From Arthrobacter sp. DNA4 (GTDB lineage Bacteria > Actinomycetota > Actinomycetes > Actinomycetales > Micrococcaceae), in the NCBI RefSeq assembly GCF_024362385.1, contig NZ_CP101466.1, positions 4,216,001 to 4,280,000 of the forward strand: a DNA stretch of 64,000 bases, written 5' to 3'. Each line of letters opens with the position of its first letter. Within the stretch, counting starts at the first letter, position 1. Of this stretch, positions 33,710 to 41,417 are shown piece by piece. The position numbers and the translations under genes were made by a program. Below the pieces are notes generated by a model, which searched no databases, was not told the DNA's origin, and saw only the letters and a program-made list of their open reading frames with translations.

Positions 33710-33943
33710 GAATTCGGCCAGAATCAGGGCTTCTTCGATGGTGCAACTCCTGCCCAGGGCGGCGTCCCCGGCGGTGGTGGACTTGGCCTTCAGGGCGTCC
33801 TCGACGGTGATCTTAGTCCGCCCGGTTTTCTTGGCGATCTGCGCCGCTGACACGCCGATCAGGGAGAGCTGGTGGTAGGCCTCGGCTTCGTCTGCCTCGG
33901 TCAACGCGGAGCGTTGGATGTTCTCGACCACCCGCGCGAGCAT
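33710..33943 (-). pseudogene. ParB-like gene, fragment A (helix-turn-helix region)
   Basis: 78 codons: VVENIQRSALTEADEAEAYH, then QLSLIGVSAAQIAKKTGRTK, then ITVEDALKAK and CTIEEALILAEF. This is the ParB/Spo0J-type segment just before and within the helix-turn-helix. The N-terminal nuclease-like domain expected upstream is missing: the frame meets a TAG just past 33955. The text continues into fragment B (EF then EDDPDATEEL). Past 33710 the open frame runs into element III. Confidence 0.7.
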
Positions 33944-33948
33944 GCATT

Positions 33949-34113
33949 CTACTTCCTAGGGGCTTCGGTTCTCTTGTCGCGGATGCTTCTCCACCTCGCT
34001 CTAGCAGCCGCCTTCACCGACGCATCGCGATCTTCGTTTACTTGATCTTCCCGTTCAGGTTGCCCCGCCTTTGCACTGCAAGAAACAGCTTCCTGTGCGG
34101 GCTTGTCGATCAC
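33949..34113 (-). other. Possible 54-codon relic frame between the ParB-like and LLM genes
   Basis: A GTG-initiated frame, in phase with and after the LLM pseudogene stop, reads VIDKPAQEAVSC, then EDRDASVKAAARARWRSIRD and KRTEAPRK then TAG. Composition is protein-like (basic C-terminal helix), but there is no ribosome-binding site and no recognised family. It may be a gene end left by rearrangement. Confidence 0.25.
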
Positions 34114-34122
34114 CCTGGATGC

Positions 34123-35172
34123 CTACGACGCCGCGCTGCCATTTCTTGGAGCCCAGCCCAAGGCCGGCCCCAGCTTCCCTGCTATATCGGTCAAGATCTG
34201 AACGTACTCCTCGTGGTCGAAGCTGAAGGGCAGCGCGAACGCCACCTCATCCACCTCCTGGAAACCGGCGTGACCATACAGCTGCTCAGCGATCTCCTCG
34301 CTGGTTCCGATCAGATCCGGAGCGAACATCATGCCCCGCGGCCCCTGCGGAGCGGCAGTCCGCGGAGTGCGTTCCTCGACATACCGCTGGTACTTCTCCC
34401 GCTGTGCAGGAGAAGCAGAGTCAGTCGGGATCACCACCAGCCCCTGCGACACCCGGGCCCCGGAATGTCCGGCCGCAGCAGCCGCTTCGCGGAACGCCCG
34501 GATCTGCGACTGCTGGACCAGGGCGAAGTCCGGTTCCTGGCCCTTGTCCGGAAAGATCACGCTGCTGGAGAGCAGGTTGAAGCCGTTCGAACCGGCCCAC
34601 ACCGCTGACTTCGTGCTGCCAGCCCCGTACCAAAGCCGGTCCCGCAGCCCTGGCGAATGCGGCTCCACCCGGTTGGAAAACTCCTCCACCACGCCTTGCT
34701 TGCCGGAGAACTCCCGCACCGGCTCCCCCGCCACCAGCCGCGCAAACCGCTCCACCCGGGCGTAGCTGAAGTCCTCCACATCAGCAGTATCCGGGTACAG
34801 CTCCTGCTTCACCGTGTCGTACTGCATCGGCTCCCCCACACTCACGCCAGGATTGATCCGTCCGCCAGCGAGCAGGTCCACGGTGGCCAGGTCCTCGGCC
34901 AGTCGCAGCGGGTTCTCCCAGCCCAGCGGCGTCACGGCAGTTCCCAGCTAGATCCGGGAGGTCCGCTGGCTGGCAGCAGCCATCACCGCCACAGGGGAAG
35001 AGATCCCGAACTGCAGGTGCCGGTGGCGCAGCCAGGCACTGTCGTACCCCAGCCGCTCCCCCAGCTCAATGATCTGCAGCGTGGACTCATGCCCAGCAGC
35101 TGGATCAAGAGGATCAAACAGCCCAATGGTGAGGAAGCCAAGTTTGCGCAAAGGACGGTCGGGCTGCGGCAT
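34123..35172 (-). pseudogene. LLM-class flavin-dependent oxidoreductase interrupted by one amber codon
   Basis: N-terminal part from 35172 reads MPQPDRPLRKLGFLTIGLFD, then GYDSAWLRHRHLQFGIS, then AAASQRTSRI and a TAG at 34948-34950. The same frame continues LGTAVTPLGWENPLRLAEDL, then GGRINPGVSVGEP, to the stop at 34123. The usual text at this place in the family would be TSRIELGTAV, so a GAG-to-TAG change is likely. The whole would be a luciferase-like monooxygenase of about 348 residues using reduced FMN. It borders the island. Confidence 0.75.
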
Positions 35173-35346
35173 GGCTTCCTCCAGGATCCGGGGACGTGGC
35201 TGGTGTTCAGACTAGGCGCTTAGACACAGCATGAACCAACATGTCCCGCGGCCCGGCGCCGCATGCAAAGACGACCTTGACGGCGCCGTCCACCAAGACG
35301 TTAGGCTCACCACGAGCCAGCGACGGCGCAGGCACGGGAGGAACAT

Positions 35347-36321
35347 ATGTCACTGCAGGAAATCGAGTTCACGTCCGCCAATGGCCGCGACACCATCCAA
35401 GCCTGGGTTTACGAACCCATCGGGCAGCCCAAGGCCATCGTGCAGCTGATCCACGGGCTCGGCGAGCACTCCCGCCGCTACCTCCACCTCATCTCCATCC
35501 TGGTGGACGCCGGCTTCATCGTGGTGGCGGGCGACCACTCCGGCCACGGGCGCACGGCCATGCAGCAGGGCACCTGGGGCGACGCCGGCGAGGACGCCGC
35601 CAGCGTGGTGGTCGCGGACGAGGTCACCCTCCAGGCCAAGGCCAGGGAGGCACTTCCCCAGCTTCCCTATGTGGTGTTCGGCCACAGCTGGGGCTCCATG
35701 ATCGCCCGCGGCATGGCCGTGGACCCGCGGACCCAGCTCTCCGGCCTGATCCTCTGCGGCATCGCCGCCCAAATGCGCGGCATCGAGAAAATGATCGACC
35801 GGCCCGAACTGGCGCGGCTTGCCTCCGGCGAGCGCGGCGCGGAACCCGCGCCCGAGGAGCTGGTGGCCCAGTTGTTCGACGGCTTCCTGGGCCGCTTCGG
35901 TGAAGGCGCGGGCCCCACCGCCTGGGTGGCACTGGACGCCGACGTCGTCACCGACCACGGCCGGGACCCCTTCAACAACTTCGGCGCACCGCTCAGCGCC
36001 CGCTTCCTTCAGGGCTTCGTGGACCTCTACGACCAGGTCACCTCCGACGACTGGTACAAACAGCTCCCCGCCGAACTCCCCGTCCTGATCCTCGCCGGCG
36101 ACCAGGACCCGGTGACCAACTACGGCGAAGGCGCCTACCACGTGGCCAACCGCCTGGCGGATTCGGGCCACGCGGACGTCCGCACCCGCGTCTTCCCCGG
36201 CGTCCGGCATGAGGTGCACAACGAACCCACCACCCGCGCTGAGACGGAGCGCGAGACGGTCGAGTTCATCCAGCGCGTCACCCAGCGGCAGGACTCCCCC
36301 ACACAGTCAGCTGCACTTTGA
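35347..36321 (+). CDS. Alpha/beta hydrolase (monoacylglycerol-lipase / lysophospholipase type)
   Basis: Protein of 324 residues. Hydrolase_4-type features are HGLGEHSRRYLHL, GDHSGHGRT and the nucleophile elbow FGHSWGSMIA. The acid likely lies in ILAGDQDPVTNYG and the His in FPGVRHEVHNE. Start has GGAGGAA four or so bases upstream. The family cleaves fatty-acid monoglycerides, lysophospholipids or similar esters; the substrate here is unknown. Its stop is one base from the convergent DoxX-like stop. Confidence 0.85.
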   Translation: MSLQEIEFTSANGRDTIQAWVYEPIGQPKAIVQLIHGLGEHSRRYLHLISILVDAGFIVVAGDHSGHGRTAMQQGTWGDAGEDAASVVVADEVTLQAKAREALPQLPYVVFGHSWGSMIARGMAVDPRTQLSGLILCGIAAQMRGIEKMIDRPELARLASGERGAEPAPEELVAQLFDGFLGRFGEGAGPTAWVALDADVVTDHGRDPFNNFGAPLSARFLQGFVDLYDQVTSDDWYKQLPAELPVLILAGDQDPVTNYGEGAYHVANRLADSGHADVRTRVFPGVRHEVHNEPTTRAETERETVEFIQRVTQRQDSPTQSAAL

Positions 36322-36322
36322 A

Positions 36323-36757
36323 TCAAGCCGCTCGACTCACGGAGGAGCCCTTAGTACGGTTCCGGTCCAGGATCAGCGCGAGGGCGATCCCGAACATCCA
36401 GACGTCCTTCGCCAGCACGGTGCCTTGCTGGCTGGGCCGGATCCCGTCCTCCAGGGTCATCTCCGGAATTCTTCGGTACATGGTCAGAAGCGATCCGGAG
36501 AAGAGGCCAAGGCCCAGCCCCGCCAGCCGGCTCGGCACGAACGGCGACAGGAGTGCCGCGCCCAGGGTCATCTCGGCGTAGCTGAGCAGCTTTCCAAACT
36601 TTTCCGGTTCCATCCGGGCCACCTGCGGGTACACCTTGGCTCCCATGCCCTGCATACGGGCTGCGCTGTCCTTGTCCAGGTTCCGCTTGCTGTAACCGGC
36701 GTTCAATATGAAGGCTCCGGTCGCCAGGCGGAGGGGAATATGGCTCAGTTTCATCAT
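36323..36757 (-). CDS. DoxX-like small membrane protein
   Basis: Protein of 144 residues from the ATG at 36757 (AAGGGA upstream); a GTG at 36769 would add four residues. Four hydrophobic segments are visible (LRLATGAFILNAGY, SYAEMTLGAALLSPFV, LAGLGLGLFSGSLLTMY, DVWMFGIALALILD), consistent with the DoxX-type fold. Function in the family is poorly known, with reports in redox or thiol handling. Confidence 0.6.
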   Translation of the reverse strand: MMKLSHIPLRLATGAFILNAGYSKRNLDKDSAARMQGMGAKVYPQVARMEPEKFGKLLSYAEMTLGAALLSPFVPSRLAGLGLGLFSGSLLTMYRRIPEMTLEDGIRPSQQGTVLAKDVWMFGIALALILDRNRTKGSSVSRAA

Positions 36758-36870
36758 TAGTCCCTTCACAACGTGCGGGGGTGATGCGTGAGAGCATAGT
36801 TCGCCCGGCTATGTACCGCCAGAGCCTTTATTCCGGGCGCTTTCTCCCGACGGAAGCACCACGGAAGGTT

Positions 36871-36899
36871 CGACGGCGGCACGCACCTCGCCGCCGTCG
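36871..36899. terminator. GACGGCGGC-type hairpin, downstream of exported dioxygenase
   Basis: CGACGGCGGC (36871-36880) pairs with GCCGCCGTCG (36890-36899), followed by TCGTCC on the plus side. It shares sequence with hairpins at 7860, 37945 and 51530. Confidence 0.65.
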
Positions 36900-36922
36900 T
36901 CGTCCGTGTTGATCGTTTCGCG

Positions 36923-37837
36923 CTAGATGGTCACGTTGAGCCCGGCCGTGTAGCCGGCAGCGGCGGAACCGGTCATCGTCGCCAGCTGGTAGATGCCGCC
37001 GTCGTTCCCGAACACGTTGTCCGACTTGAGCGTGGTGCGGGTCATGTTCGTGACGCTGCGCTCGTACCCGGGGGTGGCGTACACGTCGTCGCAGGCCGCC
37101 TGCGGCAGCGCGATCTGGGAGACGGCCAATACCTGCCCGGCAGCGGTGGCATTGTTCATGGACTCGAACACTTCGAAGTGGATGTGCGGCCAGCGCCCGG
37201 AGTAGGCGGCCGGGAAGATCGACGTGAACGTGACCTGCCCGTTGGCATCGGCTTCCTGCACGCCGCGCAGGTAGTTCTCGTTCTTCAGGCTCGAGTCGTA
37301 CATCGAGTATTTTCCGTCCCGGTCGCAGTGCCAGGCGTATACCGCGGCACCGGCCATTGGGGTGCAGCCGTTGGCGTTGTCCAGGAGGGTCAGGGTGAAG
37401 GTCAGCGGAACGCCCTTGGCCTTCGCGGAGGCAGTGCCGAAGCTCGACGTGATGTCCCGGCGCACCACCCCGGATGCTTCCAGGACGTTCGGCCCGTTGG
37501 AGCCGTCCCCCGGATAGGGGCCCGCGGTTTCCTGCGGGATTTCCACGCCGCATTCAGCGATGGCCCGGGTCAGCGTCGGGGTGGCGGTGCCGGCGTCCGT
37601 GGCCGTGGCCGACGCGGAGGACGTGGCGGCCGTCGCCGTGGTTGTGGCCGTCGCGGTGGAGCCCGTGGTTGCGGCGGGTGTGCAGGCGGCGAGCGCGGCC
37701 ACCGCACCGCCCGCGCCGAGGAACAGTCCGAGGGACCTGCGGCTCACCAGGGTGTTCAGGTCGAACTCCAGCCCCCGGTCGTGGTCGGGGTGCGGCTGGT
37801 CAAGGTCGGACTGGCGGGGTGTGCGTGAAGTGGTCAT
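36923..37837 (-). CDS. Exported (Tat) lipoprotein-type intradiol dioxygenase
   Basis: Protein of 304 residues from the ATG at 37837; an upstream extension to 38419 crosses hairpins and is rejected. The leader holds a twin-arginine motif, SRRSLGLFLG, then a hydrophobic stretch ending in LAAC, which suggests Tat export and lipid anchoring. A Thr/Ala-rich linker follows. The catalytic part has intradiol ligands: YAWHCDRDGKYSMYD (Tyr), then IFPAAYSGRWPHIHFEVF (Tyr and HxH). Such extracytoplasmic dioxygenases are widespread in actinobacteria but few have known substrates, possibly catechols outside the membrane. Confidence 0.8.
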   Translation of the reverse strand: MTTSRTPRQSDLDQPHPDHDRGLEFDLNTLVSRRSLGLFLGAGGAVAALAACTPAATTGSTATATTTATAATSSASATATDAGTATPTLTRAIAECGVEIPQETAGPYPGDGSNGPNVLEASGVVRRDITSSFGTASAKAKGVPLTFTLTLLDNANGCTPMAGAAVYAWHCDRDGKYSMYDSSLKNENYLRGVQEADANGQVTFTSIFPAAYSGRWPHIHFEVFESMNNATAAGQVLAVSQIALPQAACDDVYATPGYERSVTNMTRTTLKSDNVFGNDGGIYQLATMTGSAAAGYTAGLNVTI

Positions 37838-37944
37838 GATGCAAGGAAACCGCACGGGGCTATGCCCTGGGCCGGTTGCTGCTGTGCCGTTGCTGTGCGT
37901 CCGGACGGGTGCTTCCCCACGGGAAACCAGCCCGCGCAGAACGT

Positions 37945-37975
37945 ACGACGGCGGCACCCGCCCCGCCGCCGTCGT
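37945..37975. terminator. GACGGCGGC-type hairpin, upstream of the dioxygenase gene
   Basis: ACGACGGCGGC (37945-37955) pairs with GCCGCCGTCGT (37965-37975), with CGTCC after. Same family as 7860, 36871 and 51530. Confidence 0.6.
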
Positions 37976-38022
37976 CGTCCGTTCCAGCGAAGCCGGCCGG
38001 GCGCATAAGGCGACGGAAAAGC

Positions 38023-38058
38023 GAGGCGGGGCAGGCCCATTGGAGCCTGCCCCGCCTC
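38023..38058. terminator. Strong hairpin at the end of the tcuA-gntR unit
   Basis: GAGGCGGGGCAGGC (38023-38036) pairs perfectly with GCCTGCCCCGCCTC (38045-38058), with TTT following on the plus strand. It lies about 110 bases past the GntR-type gene stop. Confidence 0.75.
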
Positions 38059-38169
38059 TTTGCACCGGCTGATGCCCTGCGCCCGACTTTCGGGTTTCCT
38101 GTTGCGATGGAGTATGCAGGGACATCTGCCGGCGGGCTTGTAAAGGAGCGCCTCGCGGCCGTCTGCGGC

Positions 38170-38805
38170 CTAGAGCGTCCTGGGATCTTCGGCGTACATC
38201 TTCAGCCTGATGCCCAAGGCGTCCGACATGTGGCGGGCGGCGATCTCCCCTGCCCGCCCGGAGTCGCCGTCCCCGATGGCGGCCAGCAGGCTGGCGTAGT
38301 CCGCCAGCACCACCGGCCACCGTCCCGGGTAGGTCAGGGTGGTGAGGGTGTACCGGCGCACCTGCTGGTCCAGGCGTTCCAGCAGCCCGATCAGTGACGG
38401 GCTGTGCGTGGCGTGCCACAGCTGGGCGTGGAAGGCGCGGTTGGTTTCGGCGAGCGCCCGGCCGTCGCTGGGATCCAGCTGCTGCATCTGCGTCAGCAGC
38501 CCCGCGAGCAGCTGACGGTCCAGGGCGGTTGCCTTGACGGCGGCCTTGGCAGCCGCGGCCTGCTCCAAGATGATCCTCGACTCGTAGATGTCGATGATCT
38601 CCTCGGCCGAATGCGTGCGGACCACCACCGCCTTGCCGCGCCGTTCCACCAGCCCGTCCTGCTCCAGCCGCTGCAGCGCCTCCCGCACGGGCGTCCGGGA
38701 AGCCCCGTAGCGCTCGGTGAGCTTGGCCTCCGTGAGCGGCTCGTCAGGCGCAAAGACACTCGCGAGAACGTCCTCGCGGAGCCGCTGATGGATGGGACTG
38801 GCCAC
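38170..38805 (-). CDS. GntR-family regulator, FadR/FCD subgroup
   Basis: Protein of 211 residues from a GTG at 38805 (AGAGGAAA upstream). N-terminal winged-helix: LTERYGASRTPVREALQRLE, then QDGLVERRGKAVVV. C-terminal helical FCD domain: TNRAFHAQLWHATHSPSL carries likely metal- or ligand-binding His residues. It follows the flavoprotein gene by 40 bases on the same strand, so it is probably co-transcribed and regulates the tricarboxylate-type genes. Confidence 0.85.
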   Translation of the reverse strand: MASPIHQRLREDVLASVFAPDEPLTEAKLTERYGASRTPVREALQRLEQDGLVERRGKAVVVRTHSAEEIIDIYESRIILEQAAAAKAAVKATALDRQLLAGLLTQMQQLDPSDGRALAETNRAFHAQLWHATHSPSLIGLLERLDQQVRRYTLTTLTYPGRWPVVLADYASLLAAIGDGDSGRAGEIAARHMSDALGIRLKMYAEDPRTL

Positions 38806-38845
38806 TTTTTCCTCTTTTCCGTTGCTGGTGGGGCTGCTGGGTTGC

Positions 38846-40309
38846 TTAGGCGATGGAGCCGGCGCGGCGGCCGAAGACGGCGCCCGCCGCAAGCCCGGAG
38901 CCGCCGGGGTAGTTTCCACTGAACAGTCCGCCCAGCGCTTCCCCGCAGGCATACAGCCCTTCGAGCGGCTCCGCGTCTTCGGTGAGCACGCGGCCCCAGG
39001 TGTCCGTCTTGAGGCCACCGAAGGTGAAGGTGATTCCGCAGGTCACCGGGAAAGCGTAGAACGGGCCGGTGGAGATGCTGCGGGCCCAGTTGCTCTTCGG
39101 CGGCTGGGTCTCGGCACGTCGTCCGTCCTTGACGTTGGGGTCAAAAGGCGCGCCCTCAGTGATCGAAGTATTGAAGTCCTGCACCGTTTCCTCCAGCCCT
39201 TCGGGGCTGATGCCGGCTTTCTGCGCCAGCTCAGCGAGGGTCGGCGCGGTGACCACCGAGACGCCCGGCATGTCGTACTCCTCGGCCCGCAGCATGGGGC
39301 GGGAGGAGGCGTCAAAGATCTGGAAGGCAGCCGAACCCGGCTGGGCGAGGATGTCCCGGCCGTACTTCGCGTACGTGTAGTTGCGGTAGTCGGCGCCCTC
39401 GTCCACGAACCGCTTGCCCTCGCTGTTCACCACGATGCCCAGCGGGTACCCTCCGCGTGTGAGCTGGTTGGTGAGCTCCAGGTTGCTCTCGTTCTCCGGA
39501 TGCCAGGCGTCCCAGGCCACGCTGTGGCAGGTGGACCAATCGCCGCCCCTGGCCGCCCCGGCGTCGAGGGCAGCGAGGATCATCTCCCCCGTGTTGCCCG
39601 GCGTGCCGCGTACCTTCGCGTTCTGCCAGCCCTCACCCAGGTGCTGGCGGCGCAGTTCAGGTGAGGCTTCAAAACCTCCCGAGGCGAGGATGACCGACTC
39701 GGCCCGGAGCTCACCTTCTTCGGTGGAGGTGCGGTACCGGACGCCGCGCACGCGGCCGTCCTCCTGGATGAGGCCGGTGGCTGCGCAGTCGTAGATGACC
39801 TCAACGCCCATGCGTTCAGCAGCGGCGCGGTGGTCGGCCATGAGTCCCTTGCCGCCACCCACGTTGCCCACGTGCAGGCCGCCCCAGAACAGATACCCGC
39901 CATCCTCGGTCCGGTACGCCTGGCGCTCATACATCAGGCGGTATTTGAGCCCCATGCCCTGAAGCCAACGCAGGGTCGGGTTGCTTTCGCTGACCAGGAC
40001 CGCGGACAGTTCGGGGTCGTTGCGCCCTTCAGAGACCTTGGACAGATCGGCGAGGTATTCGGCGGCGGTGTAGGCGGGGACTTCGCTGGCGGCGTGCCGC
40101 TCATCAGGTTCCACGAATTCGATCAGCTCCTGGAGCCCGTCATGGGAGATGCGCGTGGCACCGGCGGTGTAGAAGCTGTTGCCGCCCGATGCGGCTTCCC
40201 GTGCCTTTTCCAGCAGGACCACTTTGCGTCCACGCTCGGCGGCTGCAAGTGCTGCCGCAAATCCGGCGTTGCCGCCGCCCACTACCAAAACGTCACTCTT
40301 GATCATCAT
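38846..40309 (-). CDS. FAD-dependent tricarballylate dehydrogenase-like flavoprotein
   Basis: Protein of 487 residues from the ATG at 40309 (GAGGAG upstream; the next ATG is equally possible). FAD fold at the start: SDVLVVGGGNAGFAAALAAA, then LLEKAREAASGGNSFYTAGA. C-terminal block: CGEALGGLFSGNYPGGSGLA. The closest family I recall is TcuA, which oxidises tricarballylate to cis-aconitate; fumarate-reductase-type flavoproteins are broader. The operon partner is a GntR-type regulator, and genes for aconitate-type isomerases and acid transporters lie nearby, which supports a tricarboxylate substrate. Confidence 0.75.
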   Translation of the reverse strand: MMIKSDVLVVGGGNAGFAAALAAAERGRKVVLLEKAREAASGGNSFYTAGATRISHDGLQELIEFVEPDERHAASEVPAYTAAEYLADLSKVSEGRNDPELSAVLVSESNPTLRWLQGMGLKYRLMYERQAYRTEDGGYLFWGGLHVGNVGGGKGLMADHRAAAERMGVEVIYDCAATGLIQEDGRVRGVRYRTSTEEGELRAESVILASGGFEASPELRRQHLGEGWQNAKVRGTPGNTGEMILAALDAGAARGGDWSTCHSVAWDAWHPENESNLELTNQLTRGGYPLGIVVNSEGKRFVDEGADYRNYTYAKYGRDILAQPGSAAFQIFDASSRPMLRAEEYDMPGVSVVTAPTLAELAQKAGISPEGLEETVQDFNTSITEGAPFDPNVKDGRRAETQPPKSNWARSISTGPFYAFPVTCGITFTFGGLKTDTWGRVLTEDAEPLEGLYACGEALGGLFSGNYPGGSGLAAGAVFGRRAGSIA

Positions 40310-40340
40310 CAATCTCCTCAGCTCCATCGCTGTACACGAT

Positions 40341-40348
40341 TGTATACA
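40341..40348. promoter_or_regulatory. GTATAC palindrome upstream of the flavoprotein gene
   Basis: TGTATACA, within ATTGTATACAT, lies 32 bases before the flavoprotein start. FCD-type GntR proteins often bind such GTATAC-centred palindromes. A similar site is at 41298-41309. Confidence 0.5.
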
Positions 40349-40429
40349 TAGGTATGCCGTCGCATGCAATAGCGTCTTGGCACAGGCTTACGGGCTCGGC
40401 AGGGAGAGGTTTAATGCCGGATTTTGTGG

Positions 40430-41098
40430 CTATCCCAAGTGCGGGTGGCTGATTTCCTGGGCGTCGATGTACATCTGGATGCGGATATTCTTTGCCTCGT
40501 CCATGTGGGCGCTGGCGATGCGGTAAGCCTCCTCCGCGTTCCGTGCGCGGATGGCCACCAGCAGCTCCTCGTGCTCCTTCAGTACGCGGTCCCAGCGCTC
40601 CTTGGTGGAGAGCGTGGTGCCGGGGTAGCGGATGAAGTGGACCAGGATCCGGTCGAGCAGGTCAAGGAGGGCGGCACTGTGGCTGGCGGCCCAGATGCGC
40701 TCATGGAAGGTGCGGTTGGCGGCGGCCAGTTCAGCCGGAGTGGCAGCATCAAAATCAAGGGTGACCATGGCCTGGTGCGCGCGGTCGATCAGCATCAGGT
40801 CCATGTCCGTGTGCCGGAGAGCAGCAGTTTTTGCGGCCGCCTCCTCCAGGAAGGTCCGCACCTCATAGAGGTCCAGCATCTCCTCCGGGCGGTACTCCCG
40901 CACCTGCATGCGTGAACCGTAGCGCTCCACGAGCCCCTCGGTTTCAAGGCGCCGCAAGGCTTCCCTGATGGGCGTCCGGGAGACGTTGTACTTCTTGGCC
41001 AGGGCGCTTTCGACGAGCTGGGCACGGGGAGGCAGCTCCTGCGAGATGATGGCGTTCCTGATCATCAGGTAGGGGCTTGTCTCTGGTTGCGACGCCAC
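40430..41098 (-). CDS. Second GntR-family regulator, FadR/FCD subgroup
   Basis: Protein of 222 residues from a GTG at 41098 (GGAGG six bases upstream). Winged helix: LAKKYNVSRTPIREALRRLE, then TEGLVERYGSRMQV. FCD domain with ANRTFHERIWAASHSAALLD. It is divergent from the first prpF-type gene, with about 320 bases between, and sits upstream of the flavoprotein gene on the same strand. It is likely to act on one or both GTATAC palindromes nearby. Confidence 0.85.
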   Translation of the reverse strand: MASQPETSPYLMIRNAIISQELPPRAQLVESALAKKYNVSRTPIREALRRLETEGLVERYGSRMQVREYRPEEMLDLYEVRTFLEEAAAKTAALRHTDMDLMLIDRAHQAMVTLDFDAATPAELAAANRTFHERIWAASHSAALLDLLDRILVHFIRYPGTTLSTKERWDRVLKEHEELLVAIRARNAEEAYRIASAHMDEAKNIRIQMYIDAQEISHPHLG

Positions 41099-41417
41099 GG
41101 GCGGCCTCCGGTCTTCATGGAAACAAGCGGCAGGGCGCGCCGGCGCCATACCTTTAGCCGCAATTCTAACGCACTGCATACCGTTTCGGCGCGCTGTGAA
41201 CACCGTGCCGATATTTCGCACACCCTCCGAAGCAGGCCCGCGCCCAAACGCCATTACCGGTATTCATATTCCAAGGACTGTTGCTTAAGTCATGTCAACG
41301 GTATACCGTTTGTGACCAACGCCATACAGCGGACCAAGTTCCGGATTCCGGCTGGCTCAGCTTTGAACATTTACCCGGCAACTGCACACGGCCGGGCAGG
41401 GTATTTCAGGAGAATCA
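41099..41417. promoter_or_regulatory. Divergent promoter region with perfect 12-bp palindrome
   Basis: About 320 bases between the GntR-type and prpF-type genes. ACGGTATACCGT at 41298-41309 is a perfect palindrome and the best operator candidate; a half-site-like ATACCGTTT lies near 41178. A ribosome-binding site, AGGAG, precedes the prpF-type gene. No gene is supported. Confidence 0.55.

Noticed and set aside
15070..35346. tRNA gene as attachment site at the island edges
   Set aside because: No tRNA-like cloverleaf or direct repeat was seen at either border; the recombinase elements inserted in a ParB-like gene instead.
36923..38419. Extension of the exported dioxygenase to 498 residues
   Set aside because: The added N-terminus crosses two hairpins and part of another gene; the Tat leader begins at 37837.
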